Assembly (NCBI GenBank): GCA_032622095.1
Contig: CP136061.1
Coordinates: 120,664,754-120,728,753 of the forward strand
Direction of reading: 5' to 3'
DNA: 64,000 nt
From: Siphonodentalium dalli
Lineage: Eukaryota; Mollusca; Scaphopoda; Gadilida; Siphonodentaliidae
This document shows positions 55,412 to 64,000 of this stretch, one piece after another (the stretch's first letter is position 1; each line of letters starts with the position of its first letter). The position numbers were made by a program, and so were the translations under genes. Below the pieces are notes generated by a model that saw only the letters and a program-made list of their open reading frames with translations, did no database searches and had not been told where the DNA came from.

Positions 55412-56150
55412 GTGACAGATTATCATAACCTGAATACATGTAGCAAATCTGAATCACACGGGTACTCCGTGCGTATACTGTCTCGAGAGGAACGCACTGA
55501 CACGACAGAAAATGGTTTTGGCGCAGGCGGTTTGAGAAAAAAGGAAAGTTCTTTTCGGGAGGTTCTCACCTGCCATTACGAGAAAGTTGAAGGATGCAAC
55601 GTGGAGCGAAGTTTTACAGAGGATGAAAGCCATTTATGTGGGCCAATCTTAAGCGGACCACAGTGACTAAATACTCAAATTCTAAGAACGAAACAGGTTC
55701 AAAAGGCGGCAAAGCAGTGATGCTCTCCGAATTGGACAACGTCATTCTTGATGCAATTGGTCGCGATTCGGCGGTCCTGAACCCGGTTCCAGTTCCTGAC
55801 ACTCCAGTCGTCTCGGGGTCAGTGCATGTCAGTTACCACAGACACTGCATCGACTGTTATCGGTCCCGTTAACAACGAAGATCAGGAAACACCACAAACC
55901 AGTTCTTCTGATCCCGGGCCCGGCACGTCCAATACAACACGGGAACATACATTAGACCCTACCAAAGCTAAGAAGAGAGTAAAAGTCAGCGGGATCGATA
56001 AACTGCTAAATGACGATTTTATCGGTCTGAAAAAGCGGAAACGTGTGCTAGAGATCGAACATTTGAGGCTGAAGAACATATGCAAAAAATGGAAATCCGC
56101 GCGCTGAAAGTGCAGCTTACTGACATCGAGAAAATGAGTAACTCAAATTG
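55412..56150 (+). pseudogene. PIF/Harbinger Myb-like protein, broken
   Basis: Segments in different plus frames read HYEKVEGCNVERSFTEDE, then MWANLKRTTVTKYSNSKNET, KAVMLSELDNVILDAIGRDS, a frameshift near 55825, then TSSSDPGPGTSNTT, GIDKLLNDDFIGLKKRKRVL and EIEHLRLKNICKKW. This is the plan of the Myb/SANT-like second protein of Harbinger elements: a DNA-binding trihelix, a Pro/Ser linker and a basic coiled-coil end. It would bring the transposase to the element ends. At least two frameshifts make it non-functional. It pairs with the transposase at 57735-58767. Confidence 0.75.
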
Positions 56151-56564
56151 AACTATACTATGAACCATCATGCATATTGTTTGTGTATGTGCGATTTTAT
56201 AGAAGAATAGTTTGGTATAAACTTGTGGTCTGTTTCACTTAATGTATTTCTGTAAAGAAAATGATTATCATTTCCAATTGCACACCATTAGAGTAATGTC
56301 CCTTTACCCGATAACAAGTGTACGACTGCAAACATCGAATTGGAATGACAGCAATCTGTTGGGTTTTGGTGGCGAATTATTCATTTTTAGCGCAGTGACG
56401 CAGTCTGGCAATGGCGGCTGCGTCTTGTCAATTATCAATTTTTGCTATAATTTATTTTTGAGAATTGTTTTCTGGAATACAACGCTTGACCTACTTTGGA
56501 AAAAATTAACATAAAATTCTAAATAAATACTCCAACAATATAATGGAACAAATTGCAAAAGTTA
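56151..56564. other. Non-coding interior of Harbinger element
   Basis: No domain was recognised. It lies between the two Harbinger genes. Confidence 0.4.
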
Positions 56565-56677
56565 CAGAGTTGCAAATATTTCTGGGTGTGACTTAGTGTG
56601 CTATTGAACAGTATACCTATTATATGTATTGTTTTCGATAGCACACAAAGTCACACCCAGAAATATTTGCAACTCTG
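56565..56677. mobile_element. TA-flanked foldback MITE (113 bp)
   Basis: CAGAGTTGCAAATATTTCTG at the left and the exact inverse at the right, with a ~40 bp stem. TA on both sides (56563-56564, 56678-56679). It is inserted inside the Harbinger element. Confidence 0.85.
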
Positions 56678-57000
56678 TATCTTTAGCAGTGGAGATTTGC
56701 ATGAAAATGCCCATTCAAAAGTGGTCACTTCACCTCCTCATTAAACCTTTGGCGGTGTGCTAAGTGCCGTGGGGGGGGGGGGGGGTGAAATGTAATCAAT
56801 GAGACAATTGTACAATCATTAAGTGGTTGTACAGTTCGCACCCACCACTCTGGGACGTGATTATAGTATGTCCCATGGGTGTGTCCATCTAGGAATACCC
56901 CTCAATCGAACACTTGAAATGTTGAACCCTTTCTATATTAAGTGTGATCCAAAGCGATATGTTCTGTGATGGAGGAGGAATTATAACACTCGATCTCTTT

Positions 57001-57196
57001 GCAAGGCATTTCGGCCACATGGCATTCGTCAGCTTCATGGACAGGTATTTCACTACCTTTGAAATAAGATATCATATCATGGTATCGTTATGTTTCATGA
57101 TGTTCTGATGACAATTCATGAGGACATTGTTCTTTTGAAAATGTAGTGAAATACCTGTCCGTAAAGCCGACGAAGGCATATAGCCGAAAAAATTTC
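57001..57196. repeat. ~195 bp inverted repeat
   Basis: GCATTTCGGCCACATGGCAT through CTTCATGGACAGGTATTTCA at 57005-57065 returns inverted at 57133-57192 (GTGAAATACCTGTCCGTAAA through GGCATATAGCCGAAA). The arms are ~60 bp at about 80% identity; MITE-like. Confidence 0.65.
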
Positions 57197-57734
57197 TATG
57201 AGAGTATTTCAGCTATTCAATCATAATCTTTCGGGAAATTCAATTTGCCCAAACCCCCTGGATTGTATTTCTTCAACTGAAATATTGAACATTCCAACAT
57301 TACCCTATATATGGTTGCAATAGTTTAACTGACCTACTCGGTCAAAATAAGTGACTAAAATAGGAAAATGTTCGACTTTAGTTCTAAAAACAACAATTTT
57401 CACACAAAATAGTGGTTGGAATGTCAAACTATGTATGCAAATTAAACCTTGTTTTGGTTCAGGCAGACATGTTGTTATGGTTCGATTTTTTCAACCACTA
57501 CATGTAATTACAGTATTCGCAACTGATATGTCAGGCATGAAGTTTTCAACTAATTTTTAAAAAATGGGGGTTTGACCACCCTCTCCCAAAACATAATGGG
57601 AGGTAAAAAACATAATGGGAGGTAAAAAAGTTAATGTACAAGCAGACATATTTTTATTACATACATATATAATACGTATCCAGTGGCTGCCTGCGAGTAT
57701 ATCACGACTCGGCAAATCAGGGCGAGGCCTAACT
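57197..57734. other. No gene recognised
   Basis: 3' flank of the transposase. It includes a doubled CATAATGGGAGGTAAAAAA at 57588-57628. Confidence 0.45.
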
Positions 57735-58767
57735 CTACTCGAACAGCCGGAGTAGTTGGTCGCGCCTCACCGCGTTCTCAACTTCATGGTTAACGTCTTC
57801 ATCTTGAGGAATGTCTGTATGGGCGCCGTTCAGATATGTGCCATCATCTCCATGGCTGAGACATAAATTGTGTAGGATAAAAGCGCACTGACATAATTCG
57901 GATGTTCTTGATATGTCTTTCACTCGCAAGATTGTCCTTAGAACATAGAATCGATTTTTAACAACTCCATAGCACCGTTCAACTGTGTTTCGAGCTTTAT
58001 GGTGCGCCTTGTTAAATCTTCTATGGGCTGCCGTGCCTTCTGCGGGAAAGGGGGTAATCAGCCAATCCGTACAAGCGTACGCACTATCCCCCAAAATGAC
58101 AGCTCTCGGAAACGGTCTCCTGTCCCTGCCATCAAATTCACACCACAATGCCGATTCTCGAACAACACGGGAACCATTCCATCTTCCTAGTGCCCGAGTG
58201 GTCGCGAAATATATATAAAGATCGGGTCCACAAACGATCGCGACGTTAAGACTATGCACATGGTGTCGATTTACATACGCAGCTTCGTCGAGACAGGGAT
58301 TACTCGTATATATATATGCGAGCCATCAATTATTCCACAGATACTGGGCACCCCACTCATGTCAAAAAACTTCTGTGCCACAGCAGTGGTGTCACATGGC
58401 CATCTTATTATTGCTGGTGCTAAGCCAACGACAAGAGGAGCTACCTTGTGGATGATTCGCTTGACAGTATCTCTGCCAAAGCCATGACAATCTTGTATTA
58501 CATGATAAAACGCATTTGTTCCAAGGAAATGTAGAAATATTAGGATTTGCTCCCTTGGAGTTAACGGCTCGCTGTTGTCCGTGTTGGGAGCTAAGTGAAC
58601 ACCTATTATATCCACTAAATAGTCCACCACACTTTCTGGAACTCTATAACCCTCGCGGAACTCGTATTCCGCTCGTACGTGGAAGCGACGTTCCCCAAAG
58701 AGACGTTCTCGGCGAACATTTCGATCGAGTTAAATAATTATAATTCCTCGTCCGACGAATAAGCCAT
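57735..58767 (-). pseudogene. PIF/Harbinger DDE transposase, frameshifted
   Basis: Read leftward from 58767: MAYSSDEEL, a frameshift, then RRERLFGERRFHVRAEYEFR, EGYRVPESVVDYLVDIIG, LTPREQILIFLHFLGT, GIIDGSHIYI (first catalytic Asp), a one-base frameshift near 58290, EAAYVNRHHVHSLNVAIVCG, ILGDSAYACTDWLITPF (second Asp), KARNTVERCYGVVKNRF (catalytic Glu), FILHNLCLSHGDD. This is a nearly full-length DDE nuclease (~340 residues, normal for the family) that cuts and rejoins element ends. The two frameshifts disable it; the catalytic residues survive. It points toward the Myb-like gene. Terminal inverted repeats were not located. Confidence 0.88.
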
Positions 58768-58917
58768 GTTCTTTGTTTTCGTCACATGCGAAACGAGAAC
58801 GAGACTCAGTAATTATGTACATGTAGTAGCAATAACAGAGCCGGAGCAAGCTGACATCCATGGGATATGTGGGTTCATATATGAATAGTTGGGGTTGGGT
58901 GTCACGTTATGCGTACA
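58768..58917. other. Flank of Harbinger element
   Basis: Short non-coding stretch that probably contains the unlocated Harbinger right terminus. Confidence 0.3.
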
Positions 58918-59500
58918 TTTTGTTTAAACATATTTTATTGTAATATAATATTACACAAGGGATCGGGGCACAAGTTTTAACAACTTAAATCCGCCCCTCT
59001 CCCATATACATTTTAACAAATACAAAGTAGATGACGAACATAACATATATACAGGATGATGTATGGTGTGGTTGTGATTGCTGTCAGTCCTATCCTGCTT
59101 TTGAAATTTCATCTGAGGTAGTCAACATTTGTAACGCAAAGGAGGATCTCGCCTATATTTGTTAGCGGAGGGGGCCTAATTAAAACGTTTCGTTGATGAA
59201 ATGTATGAATAAACAAAATGGAAAAGAATTTCATTGCGTCGATTCGATTCTGATGATATCCCTGTGAGTAAGGAGGAAATGTTAGATATTATAAATTGGT
59301 GGGCTGCAATCTTATTGAAGAGTTCGCATCTTTCGGTAGCATACAGGGGGCACTCAAAGAAATAATGAAAGGCATCTTCGACTTCGTATCCACATGTGCA
59401 TTTAGAGGTATCAGAGATAAAATTACATTGAATTCCCTATATTCCACTCTAATACGCAATCAATTTGGGATAAAACATAGATGTACCTTTATACATCAAC
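58918..59500 (-). pseudogene. CR1/L2-like LINE C-terminus, broken
   Basis: The minus strand reads LRIRVEYREF, a frameshift near 59430, then KCTCGYEVEDAFHYFFECPL, YATERCELFNKIAAHQFI and onward to SYISSTKRFN with stop at 59176. The CTCG...H...C knuckle and LY-TER segment are the same domain as at 61620-61700. The 3' flank 58918-59175 is the untranslated part. It is 5'-truncated near 59500. Confidence 0.7.
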
Positions 59501-59629
59501 TAAGCCACTCGACAACTGACTCAAATATATATATATAGGCATTACTATATCCATTAATATTAGAGTAAGTTCCCTTTATACACATTAACAAGCGTTCGCA
59601 TCCACGCGCAGCAAACGGAGATCCATAGT

Positions 59630-60020
59630 ACTGATTTTTTCTGTTCTTGTAAATGACGGGGAATAGCACACACTTGTAAATTACAGTATCCATAGTATTC
59701 GACACGTTGTCAACGTGTTCAAACACGGCTATTGGAAATCTATAGTACATGCCACTGGAAAGCATGATGAAATCGTTACAGGACTCTTAGTTTCGATCAA
59801 GGTGCATACATGTGATATATTTGAGAAAAAGATTCAGAAATTAACTATCAAACTCAATTTGTTGTCCTACTTTTGGTGCACGATTATTCATTGACTCAAT
59901 GCGTTGACGTTCAACGCCCATGGCGCGTCATTGTGCCGTTACATAAGTTAATGGCCATAGACGACACATTTCACTTACTGGAATCTAATCAACTTCGTAC
60001 AAGTAATTCAAATTCTCACG
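59630..60020 (+). repeat. ORF repeat, copy 3 (rearranged)
   Basis: 59715-59760 encodes on the plus strand RHVVNVFKHGYWKSIVHA, the end of the ORF in copies 1 and 2. 59801-60020 matches the flank 51499-51722 in direct orientation. Compared with copy 2 the ORF end is inverted relative to its flank, so CTATAGTACA-type edges may be terminal inverted repeats. Confidence 0.5.
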
Positions 60021-60093
60021 TATTTACTCACCTGTATATGTTTGGTACATGGTACTATTTCTTTAAATTGTCAAAAAAATGATTTCCGACAGA

Positions 60094-61065
60094 TTTCGCA
60101 CAGTATACTGTGACCCGTGGAAATTGAACATAAATGTTATTCTAAAACAAAAGCTATGATTTTCAGCGGGCGGAAAAAGATTAAACAACCACTTAAACTG
60201 CACATAAACGGCGAACTCGTCGAAAATGTAAGTCACTTTAAGTACGTGGGTACATGGTTCAGCAAAACGTGCAATTTCAAAATGGAAAGACATCGGATGT
60301 AATGACGCTAAAAAGGCAAGGCATACCCTTACAAGTAAAGTTAGAAAGTAAAAAATAACATTGTCCCGGTAATTACATACGGGTGTGAAGTATGAGGTCA
60401 TGAAAAAATAACAGCGTTTAGAAAGCTGGAGATATGATTCCTTAAATTCATGTTCCGCTTAAAACAAATCGACTGCCACTTCCTTCCTTTACGGTGAAAC
60501 CGGAATGATCCCAATAGAGCTCAAAATAAAAACAAGAGTACTCTCATATATTGGGGAAAACTTATGAACATGCCCACCAATAGGTTACCACTAAATCTAT
60601 ATTACTCCGCCCTTACATCATCACACAACATGCATGGTTGCAATACGGTCGTATAACTTTGAATGAACTGGGACATTCGTCATTTTTGATCAATCAATGG
60701 GCCCCCGAAACAAAGCAATTCAATAGAGCAATCAAAGAAAGACTACACGACATATGTATTTAAGAATGGAGGGGTTCTGTATCATCGTCCAGCAAGTACT
60801 CATTCTACAGAATAGTAAAAACTGACTTTGACAAAGAATCATTCATCTCATCCGAGAATCAATGAACCGTCTCACGATTAATGAAATTTAGAACGAGAAA
60901 TCATTATTTACCAATTGATGATTGGTCCTGGACAAACAGAGTATACCGACCGTATAAATGCAATCTATGTAACCTGGAAATAGGAGACGAATTCCACATT
61001 ATCCTTAAATGTCAAAAATGTAATGATCTTAGGAAGAGACACATCGAACCATACAACTATACTAT
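60094..61065 (+). pseudogene. L2-like LINE, RT C-terminal part, heavily decayed
   Basis: Plus-strand fragments in shifting frames read CDPWKLNINV, SKTKAMIFSGRKKIKQPLKL, HINGELVENVSHFKYVGTWF, SKTCNFKM, VITYGCEV, LYGETGMIPIELKIKTRV, then TRNHYLPIDDWSWTNRVYRP and YKCNLCNLEIGDEFHIILKC. These correspond to the thumb and C-terminal knuckle of the family seen at 17217-18386. Many stops and frameshifts. It is joined to a different LINE at about 61065. Confidence 0.75.
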
Positions 61066-61857
61066 ATTCGAGGTCAATCCTCGAATATTCTTGTGTTGTT
61101 TGGGATGGTTGTAGCCAACACGAATCTGACAACATCGAAGATATACAATACGAGGCAGCTCGTATTGTGACAGGCGCCACTATAGGTATGTCAGCAATGT
61201 ATCTCTTCTTAGAGAAACTATGGTTGGGAAACCCTTAAATCACGACGGAAAAAACATAAACTAAAATTATTTTATAAAATGGTAAAAGGTCAATCACCTG
61301 TCTATCTCAGAAACCTAGTTCTTCCTACTCACGGGCAGATATCACAACGTGAAACTAGACAGTCTAGCAAGCTTATGGTCCCTAGTTTTGACTATGACTA
61401 TTACAAAATATCGTTTCTCCCATCAACAACAATTTTGTGGAATAACCTAGACACAAACAAGGTAACCATGGACTCCCTGGCGACTTTCTCAAATTCTCTG
61501 GAACCGAAACGAAAGATGACCCCTAAATGGTTATACCACGCTAACACGCGCGAAGCGCAAATTTTGCATGCACGCATCAGATTATACTGTAGCAATCTGA
61601 ATTACCACAAATATTCTAACTTCGTTGCCGACCAACCCATGTGTACCTGTGGTGAAGTAGAAGACACAGAACATTATCTAATTGAATGCCAATTATACAA
61701 TGCACAGCGACTGTTATTTATGAACGAAGTATCTGATATATGTAACACCACCACCAATATACTTCTACATGGTTCTAATGAACTATCTCAGGAAGATAAC
61801 ATAACGATTTTCCGAGAAGTTCAGAAATACATTATTCGAACAAAAAGATTCAAATAA
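61065..61857 (+). pseudogene. CR1-like LINE, C-terminal part
   Basis: Begins YSRSILEYSCVVWDGC and IEDIQYEAARIVTGAT; a one-base frameshift near 61225; then WETLKSRRKKHKLKLFYKMV, QSPVYLRNLVLP, FLPSTTILWNNLDTNKV, LHARIRLYCSNLNYHKYSNF and MCTCGEVEDTEHYLIECQLY to a stop at 61857. This is the region after the RT thumb in CR1-type LINEs. The last 192 codons are open. Downstream non-coding sequence probably belongs to it up to an AATAAATCGTATCGTAATCG tail near 63070-63092, interrupted by a MITE. Confidence 0.78.
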
Positions 61858-63119
61858 AACTATTATCTCGACCACAAACCAAGGACTTCCACTTGAACAA
61901 CGCACATGCATATCATCTATCATCTAACAGTAAATCGACTCAAATCTTCAAAAATCGCGTGAGAAATAGAAATATTAATGTTGATGTTATTAGATATTCG
62001 TACAAATCCAAATGATAGTGGTGTCGGCTCGGATGCAAAAAATGCTAGGCCAGAACACAAAATTAGTGTAGAAATTAAAAGCAATAGCTTATCATTTACA
62101 CCCCCACCTCCCTTCCCTATACTGCATACCAGACTCACACAAACGCTTGATATGTCACCTCACATTCTTGTCTATACCGATCTATACTTCGTTCCGCTAT
62201 ACTAAATCTATTTTCAATCAATTTCTTTCTATTATTCCATAAGGAACAAAAATCTCATTTTAATATATATATATCGACCAAGCCCACACTGTGAGTAGCT
62301 GAGTTACATATATAGGGGCTACAAACAACGATCTTCGAAAATTATTATTAACACAATATTATGTTATCATTCTCACAGCGTGGGCTTATTCACACGTAAT
62401 CGGAAACGACCCCCATAAGCTTTATGTTTGATGTCGGATCCCATCCATAAACCAATATTCATGATTCATATTTTGTAATATACACTGTATTTGAATTATA
62501 TGGAATAAATACTGTTTACATCAACTATACTAGGCCAAACACGATGAAATTAAACACACTTTTCAACACTACAAGAATGGTAGAATATTGGCCCATTTGA
62601 CTCTCTTTATCCGAAAACCCCTCAGATTTTGCCAGGAACACCATGGGGCTTAACTATGGGCCAAGCTGAACCACTATACACATACCACAATATGGCCATA
62701 CTATATATTCCCAACCCCTCCCTGTTGATACACTACTAATTCTCATGTGGCCGTAATACTCTAGATTTTGTCCCTGATGTCAAAAAATGAAACTTCATTA
62801 GAACTACGATACCCCACACCACAATACCATACCGCACCCCACCACCAAATATTTCTCATGCGACTTTACTCTAGATTTCGCCCATGTTGTTAAGAAAAGA
62901 ACCCTCATTAGAACCACCATAACACCACGCCATAATTTCCATTGAAAGTGCACAGCGACTCACACCCACTCCCCCAACCCGCGCATGCGTCCCGTACTTT
63001 ATGTATTATCATGTTCTGTGTTGTATAGCTTCAACATCATTAAAAACATTCATGACAACATAATCTAATAAATCGTATCGTAATCGTAATCATTTTCCGT
63101 TCCAGAGTGATTTCTCTTT
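61858..63119 (+). mobile_element. Probable 3' untranslated region of the CR1-like LINE
   Basis: Contains two diverged tandem segments (AATTCTCATGTGGCCGTAAT near 62740 and ATTTCTCATGCGACTTTACT near 62850). It ends in AATAAATCGTATCGTAATCG followed by AATCAT, a poly(A) signal plus short repeat tail as in CR1-type elements. Assignment is by position only. Confidence 0.45.
62279..62388. mobile_element. ~110 bp MITE-like inverted repeat
   Basis: AAGCCCACACTGTGAG at the left and CTCACAGCGTGGGCTT at the right, one mismatch, around an A/T-rich centre. The stem is only ~16 bp. Confidence 0.6.
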
Positions 63120-63159
63120 GTTCATCAGGAAATGTTGATTGTTTTGTTTGTCCAAGCTT

Positions 63160-63720
63160 GAAATGTTTATTGAATTGAATTGTTTATTAGCAAAGTCAAC
63201 ATCTAAGTTGCAACATGCCATACAACTTATGTACACAACATTATACAAACAATACACAACATACATATATATCAATAAATGAGTTCATCATATTATATGA
63301 TATTGATAATAAATACAAATAATGCTAATACATTTGGGAATATGTTTTCTGAAATGGTTTCATATAATATTTACATTATATATAATATAATGTAATACTT
63401 GCTTCATGGTAACTTTATAAATGCTAATTTTAAGAAAATGCTCACTCTTTTCAATATACTTATGTTAAGCAGTGACAGCAGTCTGTAGAATTTATTTCTG
63501 TTATGGTTTTCCCAGTAATACTTCGGTATATAGGTTTCTCGCAGATCGTTGAGTTCAGTACACAAAATAACAAAATGGTATTCATCACATACATTTTCGC
63601 CACATAACGGGCATTTCGTGTCTTTACATGTACTTTTATTCCATCTGCATTGCTCTACCGGTAGTCTGTGATTGGCTGCTCGCGTGTTGCTCGCATTTTA
63701 TTATTTGGTAGAATTGTCCA
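63160..63720 (-). pseudogene. L2-like LINE, 3' end
   Basis: The minus strand from about 63700 reads TRAANHRLPVEQCRWNKSTC, KDTKCPLCGENVCDEYHFVI, LCTELNDLRETYIPKYYWEN, HNRNKFYRLLSLLNISILKR and VSIFLKLAFIKLP with stop at 63404-63406. The ANHRLPVE and CPLCG...DEYHFVILC motifs match the copy at 17217-17846. This part is intact over ~100 codons. The element ends in an AATTC repeat tail (63165-63180). It is 5'-truncated at about 63720. Confidence 0.78.
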
Positions 63721-64000
63721 ATGACGTTTCTCGTCCTATTTAGGATATGGGTTGAATTGTATGCCACATATGAATATGCACTGGACGACATTGGAGCTCG
63801 TTTGCCCTACATGAGAGTTTGAAGGCCTAATATGACTATACGCTAAGTGTAATTACTGATGGTCTATCGCTTCCTAAATACGTTTTGTATAGTTTCCGGG
63901 GTATAAAATCATAGGTGAGTCGAATGTGACCTGTCCGGAAACGCTTCTATCAATTAATATTGATTTTATATCGATATTTTATTATATAATGCGATGATCA
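63721..64000. other. No gene recognised
   Basis: Non-coding to the end of the window; nothing identified. Confidence 0.4.

Overview
The window is repeat-dominated animal nuclear DNA, most likely from a marine invertebrate; the phylum cannot be named from sequence alone. The reasons are an A/T-rich background with many microsatellites, poly-G/C runs and ACATGTACATGTA-type words, spliceosomal 3' and 5' splice-site signals, several kinds of animal non-LTR retrotransposon (LINE), a PIF/Harbinger DNA transposon, Helitron-type rolling-circle elements and many MITE-like hairpins. There are no operons, no prokaryotic gene signals, and I found no tRNA, rRNA or CRISPR array. The only long intact coding region is a LINE reverse transcriptase (19292-22765).

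Layout. 1-5976 and 15871-25706 are two copies of one composite block. The first copy carries a 3.3 kb palindrome built of four non-autonomous Helitron units (196-3518) and lacks about 7.2 kb that the second copy has. In the second copy a decayed minus-strand L2-like LINE (16340-19126 plus 23092-23640) has been split by an apparently intact plus-strand LINE (19129-23091). 5977-15870 holds tandem arrays (6121-6850, 9340-10160, 13040-13175), a TA-flanked MITE (7259-7755), other inverted repeats and one proline-rich candidate exon (11091-11222).

From about 24 to 45 kb there is a zone of repeatedly duplicated intron-like blocks. Small candidate exons on the plus strand sit in it: 39 nt (three copies, one of them at 5277), 57, 36, 33 and 48 nt. 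Each is bounded by AG and GT, each is a multiple of three, and they encode Pro-, Gly/Glu- or Leu-rich peptides. Candidate terminal exons with tyrosine-rich ends occur at 25824-26011, 27439-27608 and 31984-32143. Together they suggest a rapidly rearranging gene or gene cluster made of micro-exons, though no transcript evidence is available here. The zone also carries a MULE-like MITE with a visible empty site, a TTAA-flanked MITE, a triple TA-flanked MITE array and a perfect 234 bp tandem duplication.

45-64 kb is a mobile-element graveyard. It holds a hammerhead-like palindrome, a repeat with a conserved ORF present in three copies, three tandem Helitron units (53165-55181), a broken Harbinger element (Myb-like protein 55500-56150, DDE transposase 57735-58767) and at least five broken LINE 3' ends in both orientations. 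Most of this DNA acts as mobile elements and their debris. The micro-exon zone is the only candidate host gene.
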